Origin: Lachnospiraceae bacterium
GTDB taxonomy: Bacteria > Bacillota > Clostridia > Lachnospirales > Lachnospiraceae
DNA: 5,079 bases
NCBI GenBank assembly: GCA_900770225.1
Contig: CAAGJU010000079.1
Location: 1-5,079, forward strand
Direction of reading: 5' to 3'
Under the pieces are notes generated by a model. The model was not told the origin of the DNA, searched no databases, and worked only from the letters and a program-made list of their open reading frames with translations. The first letter of the stretch is position 1, and every line of letters begins with the position of its first letter. The position numbers and the translations under genes were made by a program. This document shows positions 1 to 4,912 of the stretch, one piece after another.

Positions 1-33
1 AATGGAAAGCGTTAATGGTATTGATTTTGCCAT
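1..33 (-). CDS. Start of an unidentified gene, cut by the left edge
   Basis: An ATG at 33-31 on the minus strand opens a frame of 11 codons (MAKSIPLTLSI) with no stop before the window ends. It is preceded by a perfect GGAGG at 47-43 with 9 nt spacing, which is why I call a start this short. The gene is divergent from the DUF1292 gene at 248, with about 214 bp between the two start codons. An 8-bp inverted repeat (36-43/60-67) surrounds its ribosome binding site and may regulate it. Eleven residues are too few to assign a family, so no function is offered. A fortuitous start remains possible, but the good ribosome binding site together with a plausible -10 element upstream argues for a real gene. 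Confidence 0.5.
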   Translation of the reverse strand, partial: MAKSIPLTLSI

Positions 34-35
34 CT

Positions 36-67
36 CTGAATACCTCCGTATACTTGGATGTATTCAG
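36..67. promoter_or_regulatory. Inverted repeat over the SD of the left-edge gene (operator or leader hairpin)
   Basis: CTGAATAC at 36-43 and GTATTCAG at 60-67 form a perfect 8-bp inverted repeat. Inside it, TCC (45-47) can pair with GGA (56-58) after one mismatch, and a GTATAC palindrome (48-53) sits near the centre. The GGAGG of the minus-strand gene (47-43) lies inside the structure. If transcription starts upstream of 67 the RNA hairpin would occlude the SD. If it starts near 59 the repeat is better read as a protein-binding operator. The structure is seen directly; the role is inferred. Confidence 0.4.
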
Positions 68-74
68 TATAACA
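66..74 (-). promoter_or_regulatory. Candidate extended -10 for the left-edge gene
   Basis: On the minus strand TATACT (71-66) matches the -10 consensus at 5 of 6 bases and is preceded by TG one base upstream (74-73), an extended -10. The -35 at standard spacing (TATACC near 94-89) is poor. The predicted start near 59 gives a leader of about 25 nt with the SD at 47-43. Assigned by eye only. Confidence 0.3.
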
Positions 75-105
75 CGGTGCAATTATTTGGTATAGTTATT
101 TTCTT

Positions 106-111
106 TATAAT
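106..111 (+). promoter_or_regulatory. Candidate -10 for the DUF1292 gene
   Basis: A perfect TATAAT lies at 106-111 in AT-rich sequence on the plus strand, with only a weak -35 (TTATTT at 83-88, 17 nt spacing). It would give a leader of about 130 nt for the gene at 248. I found no better promoter closer to that gene. The region is AT-rich, so a chance match is quite possible. Confidence 0.3.
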
Positions 112-247
112 CTACTAGTGTGAATTGTAACATTATACATACAGATATTGGAAAATACATCTGGCGATCGGCAGAAACATGCTGTATTGTGATAACAGGT
201 AAAATCATTTATGGCACCGCATCATACAATGACACAGGAGAGTATTT

Positions 248-556
248 ATGGAAAACGAAGTCACTGAAATTATCGAAACCGACAAAGAAAGAATCTCGAT
301 CCAGCTGGAAGACAACTCAGAAGTCTCCTGCCAGATCGTGATGATCTTCAGGATCAATGACCAGAAGTACATCGTCCTTATCCCGGAAGGCGACACTTCC
401 GATGGCAGGGGATATCTGCTGCGTTTTTCTCTCGACAGCGAAGGCGGCCCCGTCCTGGACAATATCGAGAATGAAGAGGAATACGCACACGCATCTGAGG
501 TATTTCATCAGCTTTTTAATGATGGTGAAACCGATAATTTTTCATTTGAAGAATAA
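248..556 (+). CDS. DUF1292 family small acidic protein
   Basis: This 102-residue protein resembles the DUF1292 (YrzB-like) family common in Firmicutes, whose biochemical role is not established. The pattern seen is the family one: a beta-rich start, ISIQLEDNSEVSCQIVMIF (residues 17-35), then DQKYIVLIPEG (38-48, the usual 'K-E-Y-vvL-P' strand), an 'LLRFSLD' strand, and an acidic helical tail from about residue 72 rich in Glu and Asp. No signal peptide, membrane segment or catalytic motif is evident, so it should be cytosolic. The ATG start follows AGGAG (236-240) with 7 nt spacing. The gene stands alone, divergent from the left-edge gene and convergent with the sigma-like gene at 667. In related Firmicutes DUF1292 genes often sit near alaS/yrrK-type genes, but none is visible here. 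The family call is by pattern recognition without a search. Confidence 0.75.
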   Translation: MENEVTEIIETDKERISIQLEDNSEVSCQIVMIFRINDQKYIVLIPEGDTSDGRGYLLRFSLDSEGGPVLDNIENEEEYAHASEVFHQLFNDGETDNFSFEE

Positions 557-561
557 CGCCA

Positions 562-584
562 GGATGTCAGCTTTCCTGACATCC
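562..584. terminator. Hairpin after the DUF1292 gene, possible terminator
   Basis: GGATGTCAG (562-570) and CTGACATCC (576-584) form a perfect 9-bp stem with a 5-nt CTTTC loop, starting 5 nt after the DUF1292 stop codon. No T-run follows on either strand, so it is a weak intrinsic terminator by rule. Its position between convergent genes still fits transcript ending or 3'-end protection. Confidence 0.4.
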
Positions 585-605
585 CGTAGTATCTTCCGAC
601 AGCTG

Positions 606-663
606 CTCAATTGAGGAATGACGCCTGCCGGCTTTCTCGGCGTTATGGCATACCTGCCGGCAG
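606..663. repeat. Cluster of short palindromes in the convergent spacer
   Basis: Between the two convergent genes lie the palindrome CTCAATTGAG (606-615), a small GCCG/CGGC or ACGCC/GGCGT hairpin (621-643), and two copies of CCTGCCGGC (624-632 and 653-661). The second copy is part of the palindrome CTGCCGGCAG (654-663). The copies can pair with each other (625-632 with 656-663), giving an 8-bp stem on the minus strand 4 nt past the sigma-like gene's stop codon. This may serve as a terminator for that gene, but there is no U-tract. Confidence 0.35.
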
Positions 664-666
664 CAT

Positions 667-1215
667 TTATTTGACGAACTGCGGCTCGATCTTCACTCGC
701 CCGTTGCGCGCATCCCAGCTGACCGCTGTTCCTGGGATTTCCTGCATGGTCCTGTCTGAATTGTAGATCTCGCAGAGCTCGTCCAGGGCCCTCTTCCGCC
801 ACACAAGGATCATGGTCTCCTGCCGTTTCCATTTTCTCACCAGTTCTCCGATGGCTTCGGCATAACTCATATTCTGGAGAAAAAATGTGACAAGAACATC
901 CTGTTCCCTCTCCGGCAGCACAGACATGCACACCATCAGTCTCTGAATGATCTGGCTGTTTTCCCATTCCCGTGTGCGCAGCAGCCGGACAGGATCCTTT
1001 ACCTCATCCGATGATCCGTATGTCGCATCATCACACACCTGGAAAGCATTACCGACGGCCTTCTCTGCCGGACTTTCATAGACAGCCAGCCCACAGGAAG
1101 CTGCCGCTGCTTCCATGCACTTCTCCAGCAGTCCGATTCTCGCATGTCTCTCCTTCATATTGGCAGACTTCATCAGATACACCCGAATCTCATCACTGTT
1201 CAGTTTTTTCACCAC
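667..1215 (-). CDS. Sigma-70 region 4-like helix-turn-helix protein
   Basis: The 182-residue product has, at about residues 97-150, the layout of a sigma-70 region 4 or ArpU/DUF1492-type helix-turn-helix. 'MSVLPEREQDVLVTFFLQ' (97-114) matches the 'LP-eRErevl-l-y' helix, then 'MSYAEAIGELVRKWKRQET' leads to 'VWRKRALDEL', the usual recognition-helix end. The first 90 residues are helical with several Cys (C33, C41, C61) and do not look like sigma region 2, so it is unlikely to be a full sigma factor. A phage-like late regulator or DNA-binding regulator is more likely. It starts with GTG: AGGAGG (1226-1221) lies 5 nt from the GTG at 1215 and 8 nt from a second in-frame GTG at 1212, and either could be used. 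It lies downstream of dut behind a 344-bp gap holding a palindrome array. The family call is moderate and the function unknown. Confidence 0.6.
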   Translation of the reverse strand: MVKKLNSDEIRVYLMKSANMKERHARIGLLEKCMEAAAASCGLAVYESPAEKAVGNAFQVCDDATYGSSDEVKDPVRLLRTREWENSQIIQRLMVCMSVLPEREQDVLVTFFLQNMSYAEAIGELVRKWKRQETMILVWRKRALDELCEIYNSDRTMQEIPGTAVSWDARNGRVKIEPQFVK

Positions 1216-1220
1216 TCATA

Positions 1221-1226
1221 CCTCCT
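1221..1226 (-). promoter_or_regulatory. Shine-Dalgarno deciding the GTG start of the sigma-like gene
   Basis: A perfect AGGAGG lies at 1226-1221. The nearest ATG (1219-1217) is only 1 nt away, out of frame, and ends after 8 codons. The tandem GTG codons at 1215-1213 and 1212-1210 are in frame at 5 and 8 nt, so the protein should begin at one of these. Confidence 0.65.
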
Positions 1227-1266
1227 CTGACCGCAGGTGATATCCCTGCATGATAGTGTGACCTGT

Positions 1267-1373
1267 GGCACAATTCTGTGCCCGTTGTAAGATGTGTCTT
1301 TCCAGCACAGATCCTGTGCCCATTTTAAGATATGTCTTTCCGGCACAGATCTGTGCCGCCATGAAGATGTGTT
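1267..1373. repeat. Tandem 37-38 bp repeats with evenly spaced palindromes
   Basis: Two adjacent units (1276-1313 and 1314-1350) agree at 33 of 37 aligned positions, and a third decayed copy runs from 1351 to about 1373. Each unit begins CTGTGCC and the full ones end (G/A)GCACAGAT, so unit junctions create palindromes at 1267-1282, 1304-1320 and 1342-1357. The last is a perfect 16-bp GGCACAGATCTGTGCC. Palindrome spacing is 37-38 bp. Each unit can also fold as a hairpin (CTGTGCC with GGCACAG). The array lies 50-160 bp upstream of the sigma-like gene, where it could be an operator array or structured leader. It is not a CRISPR, because the sequence between the palindromes is itself repeated. 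Confidence 0.8.
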
Positions 1374-1435
1374 CCTGAGACAAGACATACACGCCGCAGA
1401 TCCCCTCGAAACTGCTCGTGATGATGAACTGATAC

Positions 1436-1465
1436 AGAAAGAGCGCCGGCTTTGTGTCGGCGCTC
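1436..1465 (-). terminator. Probable dut terminator
   Basis: GAGCGCCG (1441-1448) and CGGCGCTC (1458-1465) form a perfect 8-bp GC-rich stem with a 9-nt loop, extendable by a G-U and a C-G pair. On the minus strand it is followed by TTTCTGT, a short and broken U-tract. It lies about 95 nt past the dut stop codon, in the right orientation to end that transcript. Confidence 0.55.
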
Positions 1466-1559
1466 CGTCCGCATATCTAAACTATAATATATATACTTAG
1501 AATATGCAATATATTTTTATACTGATTGTATATTTATAGTTATTGGTTTCATGATCTTG
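1466..1559. other. AT-rich spacer between dut and its terminator
   Basis: This 94-bp stretch is strongly AT-rich with alternating TA runs, unlike the flanking sequence, and has no plausible gene. On the minus strand it holds TTGCAT (1509-1504), 17 nt, TATAGT (1486-1481). This has the same spacing and -10 hexamer as the rpsO promoter and points towards the sigma-like gene. If real, its transcript would start about 9 nt before the hairpin at 1465-1441. AT-rich DNA gives many false promoter matches. Confidence 0.35.
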
Positions 1560-1997
1560 TTACTTCGTTCCCGTGCTTCCGAACCCGCCGGCCCCGCGCG
1601 CTGTATCGCTGAGCTCATCTGATTCCACGAAATCCACCGGAAGGTATGGCATCAGCACAAGCTGTGCAATGCGCTCCGCCGGCTCTACGATACGATCCTG
1701 TTCGCCGTCATTGTGCAGCGCGATCATGAACTGTCCGCGATAATCGGAATCCACGACGCCCACACAGTTGGCCGGACGCAGGTTCTCTTTCACCGCCAGG
1801 CCGCTCCTTGCAAAAATAGCGCCAAAATATCCTTCCGGAATTTCCATCGAAAGTCCTGTCGGGATCATGACCGTCGTATGCGGAGCAATCACAGTCTTGT
1901 CCGCGATATCCGCATACAGGTCGTAGCCGGCAGCTGAACTGCTGCCTCTTGTAGGAAGCTTGGCAGTCTCTGTAAGTTTCTTTACCCTGATCTGCAT
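1560..1997 (-). CDS. dut: dUTP diphosphatase (dUTPase)
   Basis: The enzyme hydrolyses dUTP to dUMP and pyrophosphate, keeping uracil out of DNA and supplying the thymidylate precursor. It acts in the cytosol as a homotrimer. At 145 residues it has normal length for the trimeric family, and all five motifs are present in order: AAGYDLYAD (22-30), ARSGLAV (63-69), GVVDSDYRG (80-88), RIAQLVLMP (109-117) and RGAGGFGSTG (134-143). D83 is the expected catalytic Asp, Y86 lies in the uracil pocket, and F139 should stack on the uracil ring. The ATG start follows AGGAGG (2010-2005) at 7 nt. It lies downstream of pnp but beyond a strong terminator, so it probably has its own promoter. A TATCAT at 2025-2020 is a weak -10 candidate, and a 15-bp palindrome lies at 2046-2060. 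The gene looks intact. Confidence 0.97.
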   Translation of the reverse strand: MQIRVKKLTETAKLPTRGSSSAAGYDLYADIADKTVIAPHTTVMIPTGLSMEIPEGYFGAIFARSGLAVKENLRPANCVGVVDSDYRGQFMIALHNDGEQDRIVEPAERIAQLVLMPYLPVDFVESDELSDTARGAGGFGSTGTK

Positions 1998-2045
1998 ACC
2001 CGATCCTCCTGTATCTGTAATGATAGGTTACTTTTCATCCTCGTG

Positions 2046-2060
2046 TATTCGCTGCGAATA
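2046..2060. promoter_or_regulatory. 15-bp palindrome upstream of dut
   Basis: TATTCGC (2046-2052) and GCGAATA (2054-2060) form a perfect 7+1+7 palindrome between the pnp terminator and the dut ribosome binding site. It would cover the -35 region if the TATCAT at 2025-2020 is the dut -10. A regulator-binding site is plausible. It does not match the Firmicute LexA (GAAC-4-GTTC) or the NrdR box pattern. The regulator is unknown. Confidence 0.4.
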
Positions 2061-2068
2061 TTTCTTAC

Positions 2069-2098
2069 AAAAACTGCCGCACTCTCCGTGCGGCAGTT
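2069..2098 (-). terminator. Intrinsic terminator of pnp
   Basis: AACTGCCGCAC (2072-2082) and GTGCGGCAGTT (2088-2098) form a perfect 11-bp stem with a 5-nt loop. On the minus strand the stem runs into TTTTT (2073-2069), a classical U-tract. It lies about 130 nt after the pnp stop codon. The opposite strand has no T-run, which fixes the direction. Confidence 0.9.
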
Positions 2099-2226
2099 CC
2101 TGCGTTTCATACATATCAGGATACAGAATAAAAATCTGTTTCCTGCGTCATCTCATAAACGTGAATGTCAGATCATTTCCACTTAATTCACAGTTCCGGC
2201 AAATTTATATTTCCAGCCGTTTCACA

Positions 2227-4371
2227 TCAGTTGATCGGCTCAGCGTCCTTTGGGCAGTCCTTGATGGAGAAGCTCAGTCTTCCCATACGGTCCTTGCCAA
2301 GGCATACAACCTTAACGGTATCGCCAAGTGTGAGGACATCCTCTACGTGATCAATTCTCTCTTTGGCGATCTTGGAGATGTGTACCATGCCTTCCTTGCC
2401 CGGTGCGAACTCAACAAATGCGCCGAATTCCTTGATGCTCACAACCTTGCCGGTCAGCACCATGCCCTTTTCAAACTCTGTGCAGATGGTGCGGATATAT
2501 TTCTCTGCCTCGTCCATCTTCGCACGGTCTGTGCCGCAGACGGATACGGAGCCATCCTCTTCGATATCGATCTTGACGCCGGTGCGTGCAATGATCTCAT
2601 TGATGTTCTTGCCCTGCTTGCCGACAACATCGCCGATGCGGTCAGGATCGATCTTCATCTGCTCGATCTTCGGTGCATACTCGCTGACCGTAGCGCGCGG
2701 TTTGGAGATAACCGGCTCCATGACATTGGTGAGGATGTACTCACGTGCATCCTTGCATCTGGAAATAGCTTCCTCAACGATCTGGCGGGTCAGGCCATGG
2801 ATCTTGATATCCATCTGAATAGCCGTGATGCCGTCATGCGTTCCGGCTACCTTGAAGTCCATATCGCCGAAGAAATCCTCGAGTCCCTGAATATCGGTGA
2901 GTACCAGATAATCATCATCAGTATCGCCGGTCACAAGACCGCAGGAAATACCGGCTACAAGCTTCTTCAGCGGAACGCCTGCTGCCATGAGTGCCATGGA
3001 AGAAGCGCAGACGGAAGCCTGGGATGTCGATCCGTTGGACTCAAAAGTCTCGGATACGGCACGGATAGCATACGGGAACTCCTCCTCAGAAGGAAGCAGC
3101 GGGCGGATAGCTCTCTCTGCCAGTGCACCGTGACCGATCTCACGACGTCCCGGTCCTCTGGAGGGTTTTGTCTCACCTACGGAGTAGCTCGGGAAGTTGT
3201 ACTGATGGATATATCTCTTCTTTGTGATGTGGTCATCCAGACCCTCGACCTTCTGTGCCTCAGACAGAGGTGCCAGCGTCACGACATCACAGATCTGTGT
3301 CTGTCCTCTGGTGAACATGGCAGAACCATGAACTCTCGGGATGATATCGATCTCAGCTGCGAGCGGGCGGATCTGACGGATCGCGCGGCCGTCCGGTCTC
3401 TTGTGCTCTTTCAGGATCATGCGGCGAACGGTCTTCTTCTGATACTGATACAGAGCGTCACCGAGAAGGGATACCCACTCCTCATTATCAGCAAATTTCT
3501 CAGCCAGGCGCTGCTGGATGGCATCAACTGCCTTCTCACGCGTCTGCTTGTCATCAGTAAATACCGCCTTTTCCATCTCCTCATCCGGAACCTCAGCATG
3601 GATCGCATCCATCAGCTCCTGCGGGATCGCAGCGCTCTGATAGCTGTGCTTCGGCTTACCGCACTCAGCGACGATCTGGTCAAAAAATGCAATAACCTTC
3701 TTATTGACGCTGTCTGCGAGGTAAATTGCCTCGATCATTTTTGCTTCAGGAAGCTCATCAGCACCGGCCTCGATCATGATGACCTTGTCTCTTGTGGAGG
3801 CAACGGTCAGAGCCAGAGAAGACTGTGCCTTCTTGTCATAACCGGGGTTGATGACGAATTCGCCGTCGATCAGACCGATCTGCGTAGCAGCGCAGGGGCC
3901 GTCAAACGGGATATCGGAAATAGAAGTGGCCAGGGAAGCACCCAGCATGGCAACAACTTCCGGATCACATGCCGGATCAACGCTCATGACCATGTTGTTC
4001 AGGGTGACATCGTTTCTGTAATCCTTCGGGAAAAGCGGACGCATCGGACGGTCGATGACACGGGATGTCAAGATCGCGTGCTCAGAAGCCTTGCCCTCAC
4101 GCTTGTTGAATCCGCCCGGGAATTTGCCGACGGAATACATTTTTTCTTCAAATTCTACAGAGAGCGGGAAGAAATCAACGCCTTCCCTCGGCTCCTTGGA
4201 TGCCGTCGCCGTGCAGAGAACGGTCGTATCACCGTAATGCATGAAGGCGCATCCGTTGGCCTGCTTGCCGACTCTGCCGATCTCAATCTTCAGCGGTCTG
4301 CCTGCCAGATCCATCGTGTAAGTCTTGTAATTGTTTTCAAGTTTCGTAGAGAATGTTGCGTTTTCTTCCAT
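2227..4371 (-). CDS. pnp: Polyribonucleotide nucleotidyltransferase (PNPase)
   Basis: PNPase degrades RNA 3' to 5' by phosphorolysis, releasing nucleoside diphosphates, and can add tails in reverse. It is a homotrimeric ring and a core enzyme of mRNA decay. The 714 residues have full family length and order: first RNase PH domain (about 13-145), all-helical linker (about 150-310), second RNase PH domain (about 325-545), KH domain (about 562-625, with GKQGK at 584-588) and S1 domain (about 633-703). FPGGFNKREGK (84-94) and GSTSQASVC (447-455) match the conserved RNA- and phosphate-binding loops. D499 and D505 in LEDFFGDMDF correspond to the E. coli catalytic D486 and D492. I place the start at the ATG at 4371, with AAGGAG (4382-4377) 5 nt upstream. 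The frame stays open upstream to a TTG at 4440, but that stretch contains the rpsO terminator. rpsO-pnp adjacency is a widely conserved pairing. Confidence 0.98.
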   Translation of the reverse strand: MEENATFSTKLENNYKTYTMDLAGRPLKIEIGRVGKQANGCAFMHYGDTTVLCTATASKEPREGVDFFPLSVEFEEKMYSVGKFPGGFNKREGKASEHAILTSRVIDRPMRPLFPKDYRNDVTLNNMVMSVDPACDPEVVAMLGASLATSISDIPFDGPCAATQIGLIDGEFVINPGYDKKAQSSLALTVASTRDKVIMIEAGADELPEAKMIEAIYLADSVNKKVIAFFDQIVAECGKPKHSYQSAAIPQELMDAIHAEVPDEEMEKAVFTDDKQTREKAVDAIQQRLAEKFADNEEWVSLLGDALYQYQKKTVRRMILKEHKRPDGRAIRQIRPLAAEIDIIPRVHGSAMFTRGQTQICDVVTLAPLSEAQKVEGLDDHITKKRYIHQYNFPSYSVGETKPSRGPGRREIGHGALAERAIRPLLPSEEEFPYAIRAVSETFESNGSTSQASVCASSMALMAAGVPLKKLVAGISCGLVTGDTDDDYLVLTDIQGLEDFFGDMDFKVAGTHDGITAIQMDIKIHGLTRQIVEEAISRCKDAREYILTNVMEPVISKPRATVSEYAPKIEQMKIDPDRIGDVVGKQGKNINEIIARTGVKIDIEEDGSVSVCGTDRAKMDEAEKYIRTICTEFEKGMVLTGKVVSIKEFGAFVEFAPGKEGMVHISKIAKERIDHVEDVLTLGDTVKVVCLGKDRMGRLSFSIKDCPKDAEPIN

Positions 4372-4376
4372 TTTTT

Positions 4377-4382
4377 CTCCTT
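4377..4382 (-). promoter_or_regulatory. Shine-Dalgarno fixing the pnp start
   Basis: AAGGAG at 4382-4377 lies 5 nt upstream of the ATG at 4371-4369, within an A-rich stretch. It supports this ATG over the longer open frame that begins at a TTG at 4440. No comparable site precedes the upstream candidates. Confidence 0.75.
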
Positions 4383-4425
4383 TTTGCTTCTCGGCGAATG
4401 CCATTAAAAAAAGTTTCTTACACAC

Positions 4426-4454
4426 AAAAAGGGCAGGCAAAAAGCAGCCCGCCC
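4426..4454 (-). terminator. Intrinsic terminator after rpsO
   Basis: On the minus strand GGGCGGGC (4454-4447) pairs with GCCTGCCC (4438-4431), 8 bp including one G-U, with an 8-nt T-rich loop. TTTTT (4430-4426) follows directly. It begins 13 nt after the rpsO stop codon. pnp starts only 55 nt past the U-tract and I see no strong promoter there, so partial read-through into pnp is likely. Confidence 0.88.
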
Positions 4455-4467
4455 CGTTTTGTTCTGA

Positions 4468-4734
4468 TTACTTACGGAGACCCAGTTTCTCGATCAGCGT
4501 ACGATAACGGTTGATATCCTTTTTCTGCAGATAAGCCAGAAGTCCTCTTCTCTGTCCTACCATCTTCAGAAGTCCTCTTCTGGAGTGATGATCATTCGGA
4601 TTGCTCTTCAGATGCTCTGTGAGCTCTGCGATGCGCTCTGTGAGAACAGCTACCTGTACCTCAGGTGAACCGGTATCTCCCTCAGTTCTTGCGTACTTGC
4701 TGATAATCTCCTGCTTCTTCTCTTTTGTGATCAT
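4468..4734 (-). CDS. rpsO: 30S ribosomal protein S15
   Basis: S15 binds 16S rRNA in the central domain early in 30S assembly and contributes to an intersubunit bridge. In several bacteria it also represses its own mRNA. The 88-residue length is typical. The family signatures are present: GDTGSPEVQ (19-27) near the start, the helical TERIAELTEHLK (32-43), and the rRNA-binding DHHSRRGLLKMVGQRRGLL (48-66), with a basic end KLGLRK. RRGLL occurs twice (52-56 and 62-66), using identical codons. The ATG start has AAGGAGG (4749-4743) at 8 nt. Upstream is a good promoter (-10 at 4839-4834) and a leader of about 90 nt with several hairpins, which suggests feedback control by S15. The terminator at 4454-4426 separates it from pnp. 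The gene is intact. Confidence 0.98.
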   Translation of the reverse strand: MITKEKKQEIISKYARTEGDTGSPEVQVAVLTERIAELTEHLKSNPNDHHSRRGLLKMVGQRRGLLAYLQKKDINRYRTLIEKLGLRK

Positions 4735-4742
4735 AATCAGAT

Positions 4743-4827
4743 CCTCCTTGAAATTGAAAAAATAATCGCCGCGGATCAGGAAACGGTCGGAGTTTCCGGT
4801 TTCCGAACCCGGGTTGAATCAACATAC
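4743..4827 (-). promoter_or_regulatory. Structured rpsO leader, candidate S15 autoregulatory site
   Basis: The predicted leader runs from about 4827 to the SD at 4749-4743. It contains the palindrome AACCCGGGTT (4806-4815) and two GGAAAC copies on the minus strand (4804-4799 and 4797-4792) that compete for one GTTTCC (4784-4779). It also contains a short CGGA-AAC-TCCG hairpin, so several structures are mutually exclusive. S15 represses its own synthesis through differently shaped leader RNAs in different bacteria, which makes a feedback role reasonable here. No match to a specific known leader motif was established. Confidence 0.4.
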
Positions 4828-4833
4828 TGCATA

Positions 4834-4862
4834 ACTATAGCATACCGGCATGTACAGTGCAA
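4834..4862 (-). promoter_or_regulatory. Promoter of rpsO
   Basis: On the minus strand TTGCAC (4862-4857) is followed by 17 nt and TATAGT (4839-4834). The -10 matches consensus at 5 of 6 bases and has a TG at 4842-4841, an extended -10. The -35 is only partial. The predicted start near 4827 gives a leader of about 93 nt. This is the best promoter match in the window. Confidence 0.7.
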
Positions 4863-4912
4863 ATACTTTTCGCATAAACCCCCATATCAAAATTGATGCC
4901 ACAGTACTGTAT

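Noticed and set aside
120..341. A 73-codon plus-strand frame overlapping the DUF1292 gene
   Set aside because: It overlaps the better supported gene at 248, lacks an SD, and has a non-protein-like basic tail from the shifted frame.
542..967. A 141-codon minus-strand frame overlapping the sigma-like gene
   Set aside because: It is an alternate frame of the 667-1215 gene. That gene has the ribosome binding site and the recognisable helix-turn-helix.
1267..1373. A mini CRISPR array
   Set aside because: The intervals between palindromes are nearly identical instead of unique spacers, there are only two to three units, and no cas gene is present.
1294..1500. A 68-codon plus-strand frame
   Set aside because: It runs through the tandem repeat array, the terminator hairpin and AT-rich spacer, has no convincing ribosome binding site, and resembles no known protein.
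2118..2142. A small hairpin with an AT-rich loop between pnp and its terminator
   Set aside because: GGATACAGA can pair with TCTGTTTCC, but with a mismatch and no U-tract. A much stronger terminator lies just downstream, so it needs no separate call.
1960..4407. An 815-codon plus-strand open frame antisense to pnp and part of dut
   Set aside because: It lies opposite the full-length, motif-complete PNPase and its translation resembles no family. Long antisense frames arise easily from the codon bias of highly expressed genes.
4372..4440. A 23-residue N-terminal extension of PNPase from a TTG codon
   Set aside because: The stretch contains part of the rpsO terminator and its U-tract, lacks a ribosome binding site, and is not part of the conserved protein. 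The ATG at 4371 has a good SD.
4537..4581. A 15-nt direct repeat (4537-4551 and 4567-4581) inside rpsO
   Set aside because: It is explained by the S15 protein, which has RRGLL twice at residues 52-56 and 62-66, encoded by the same codons.
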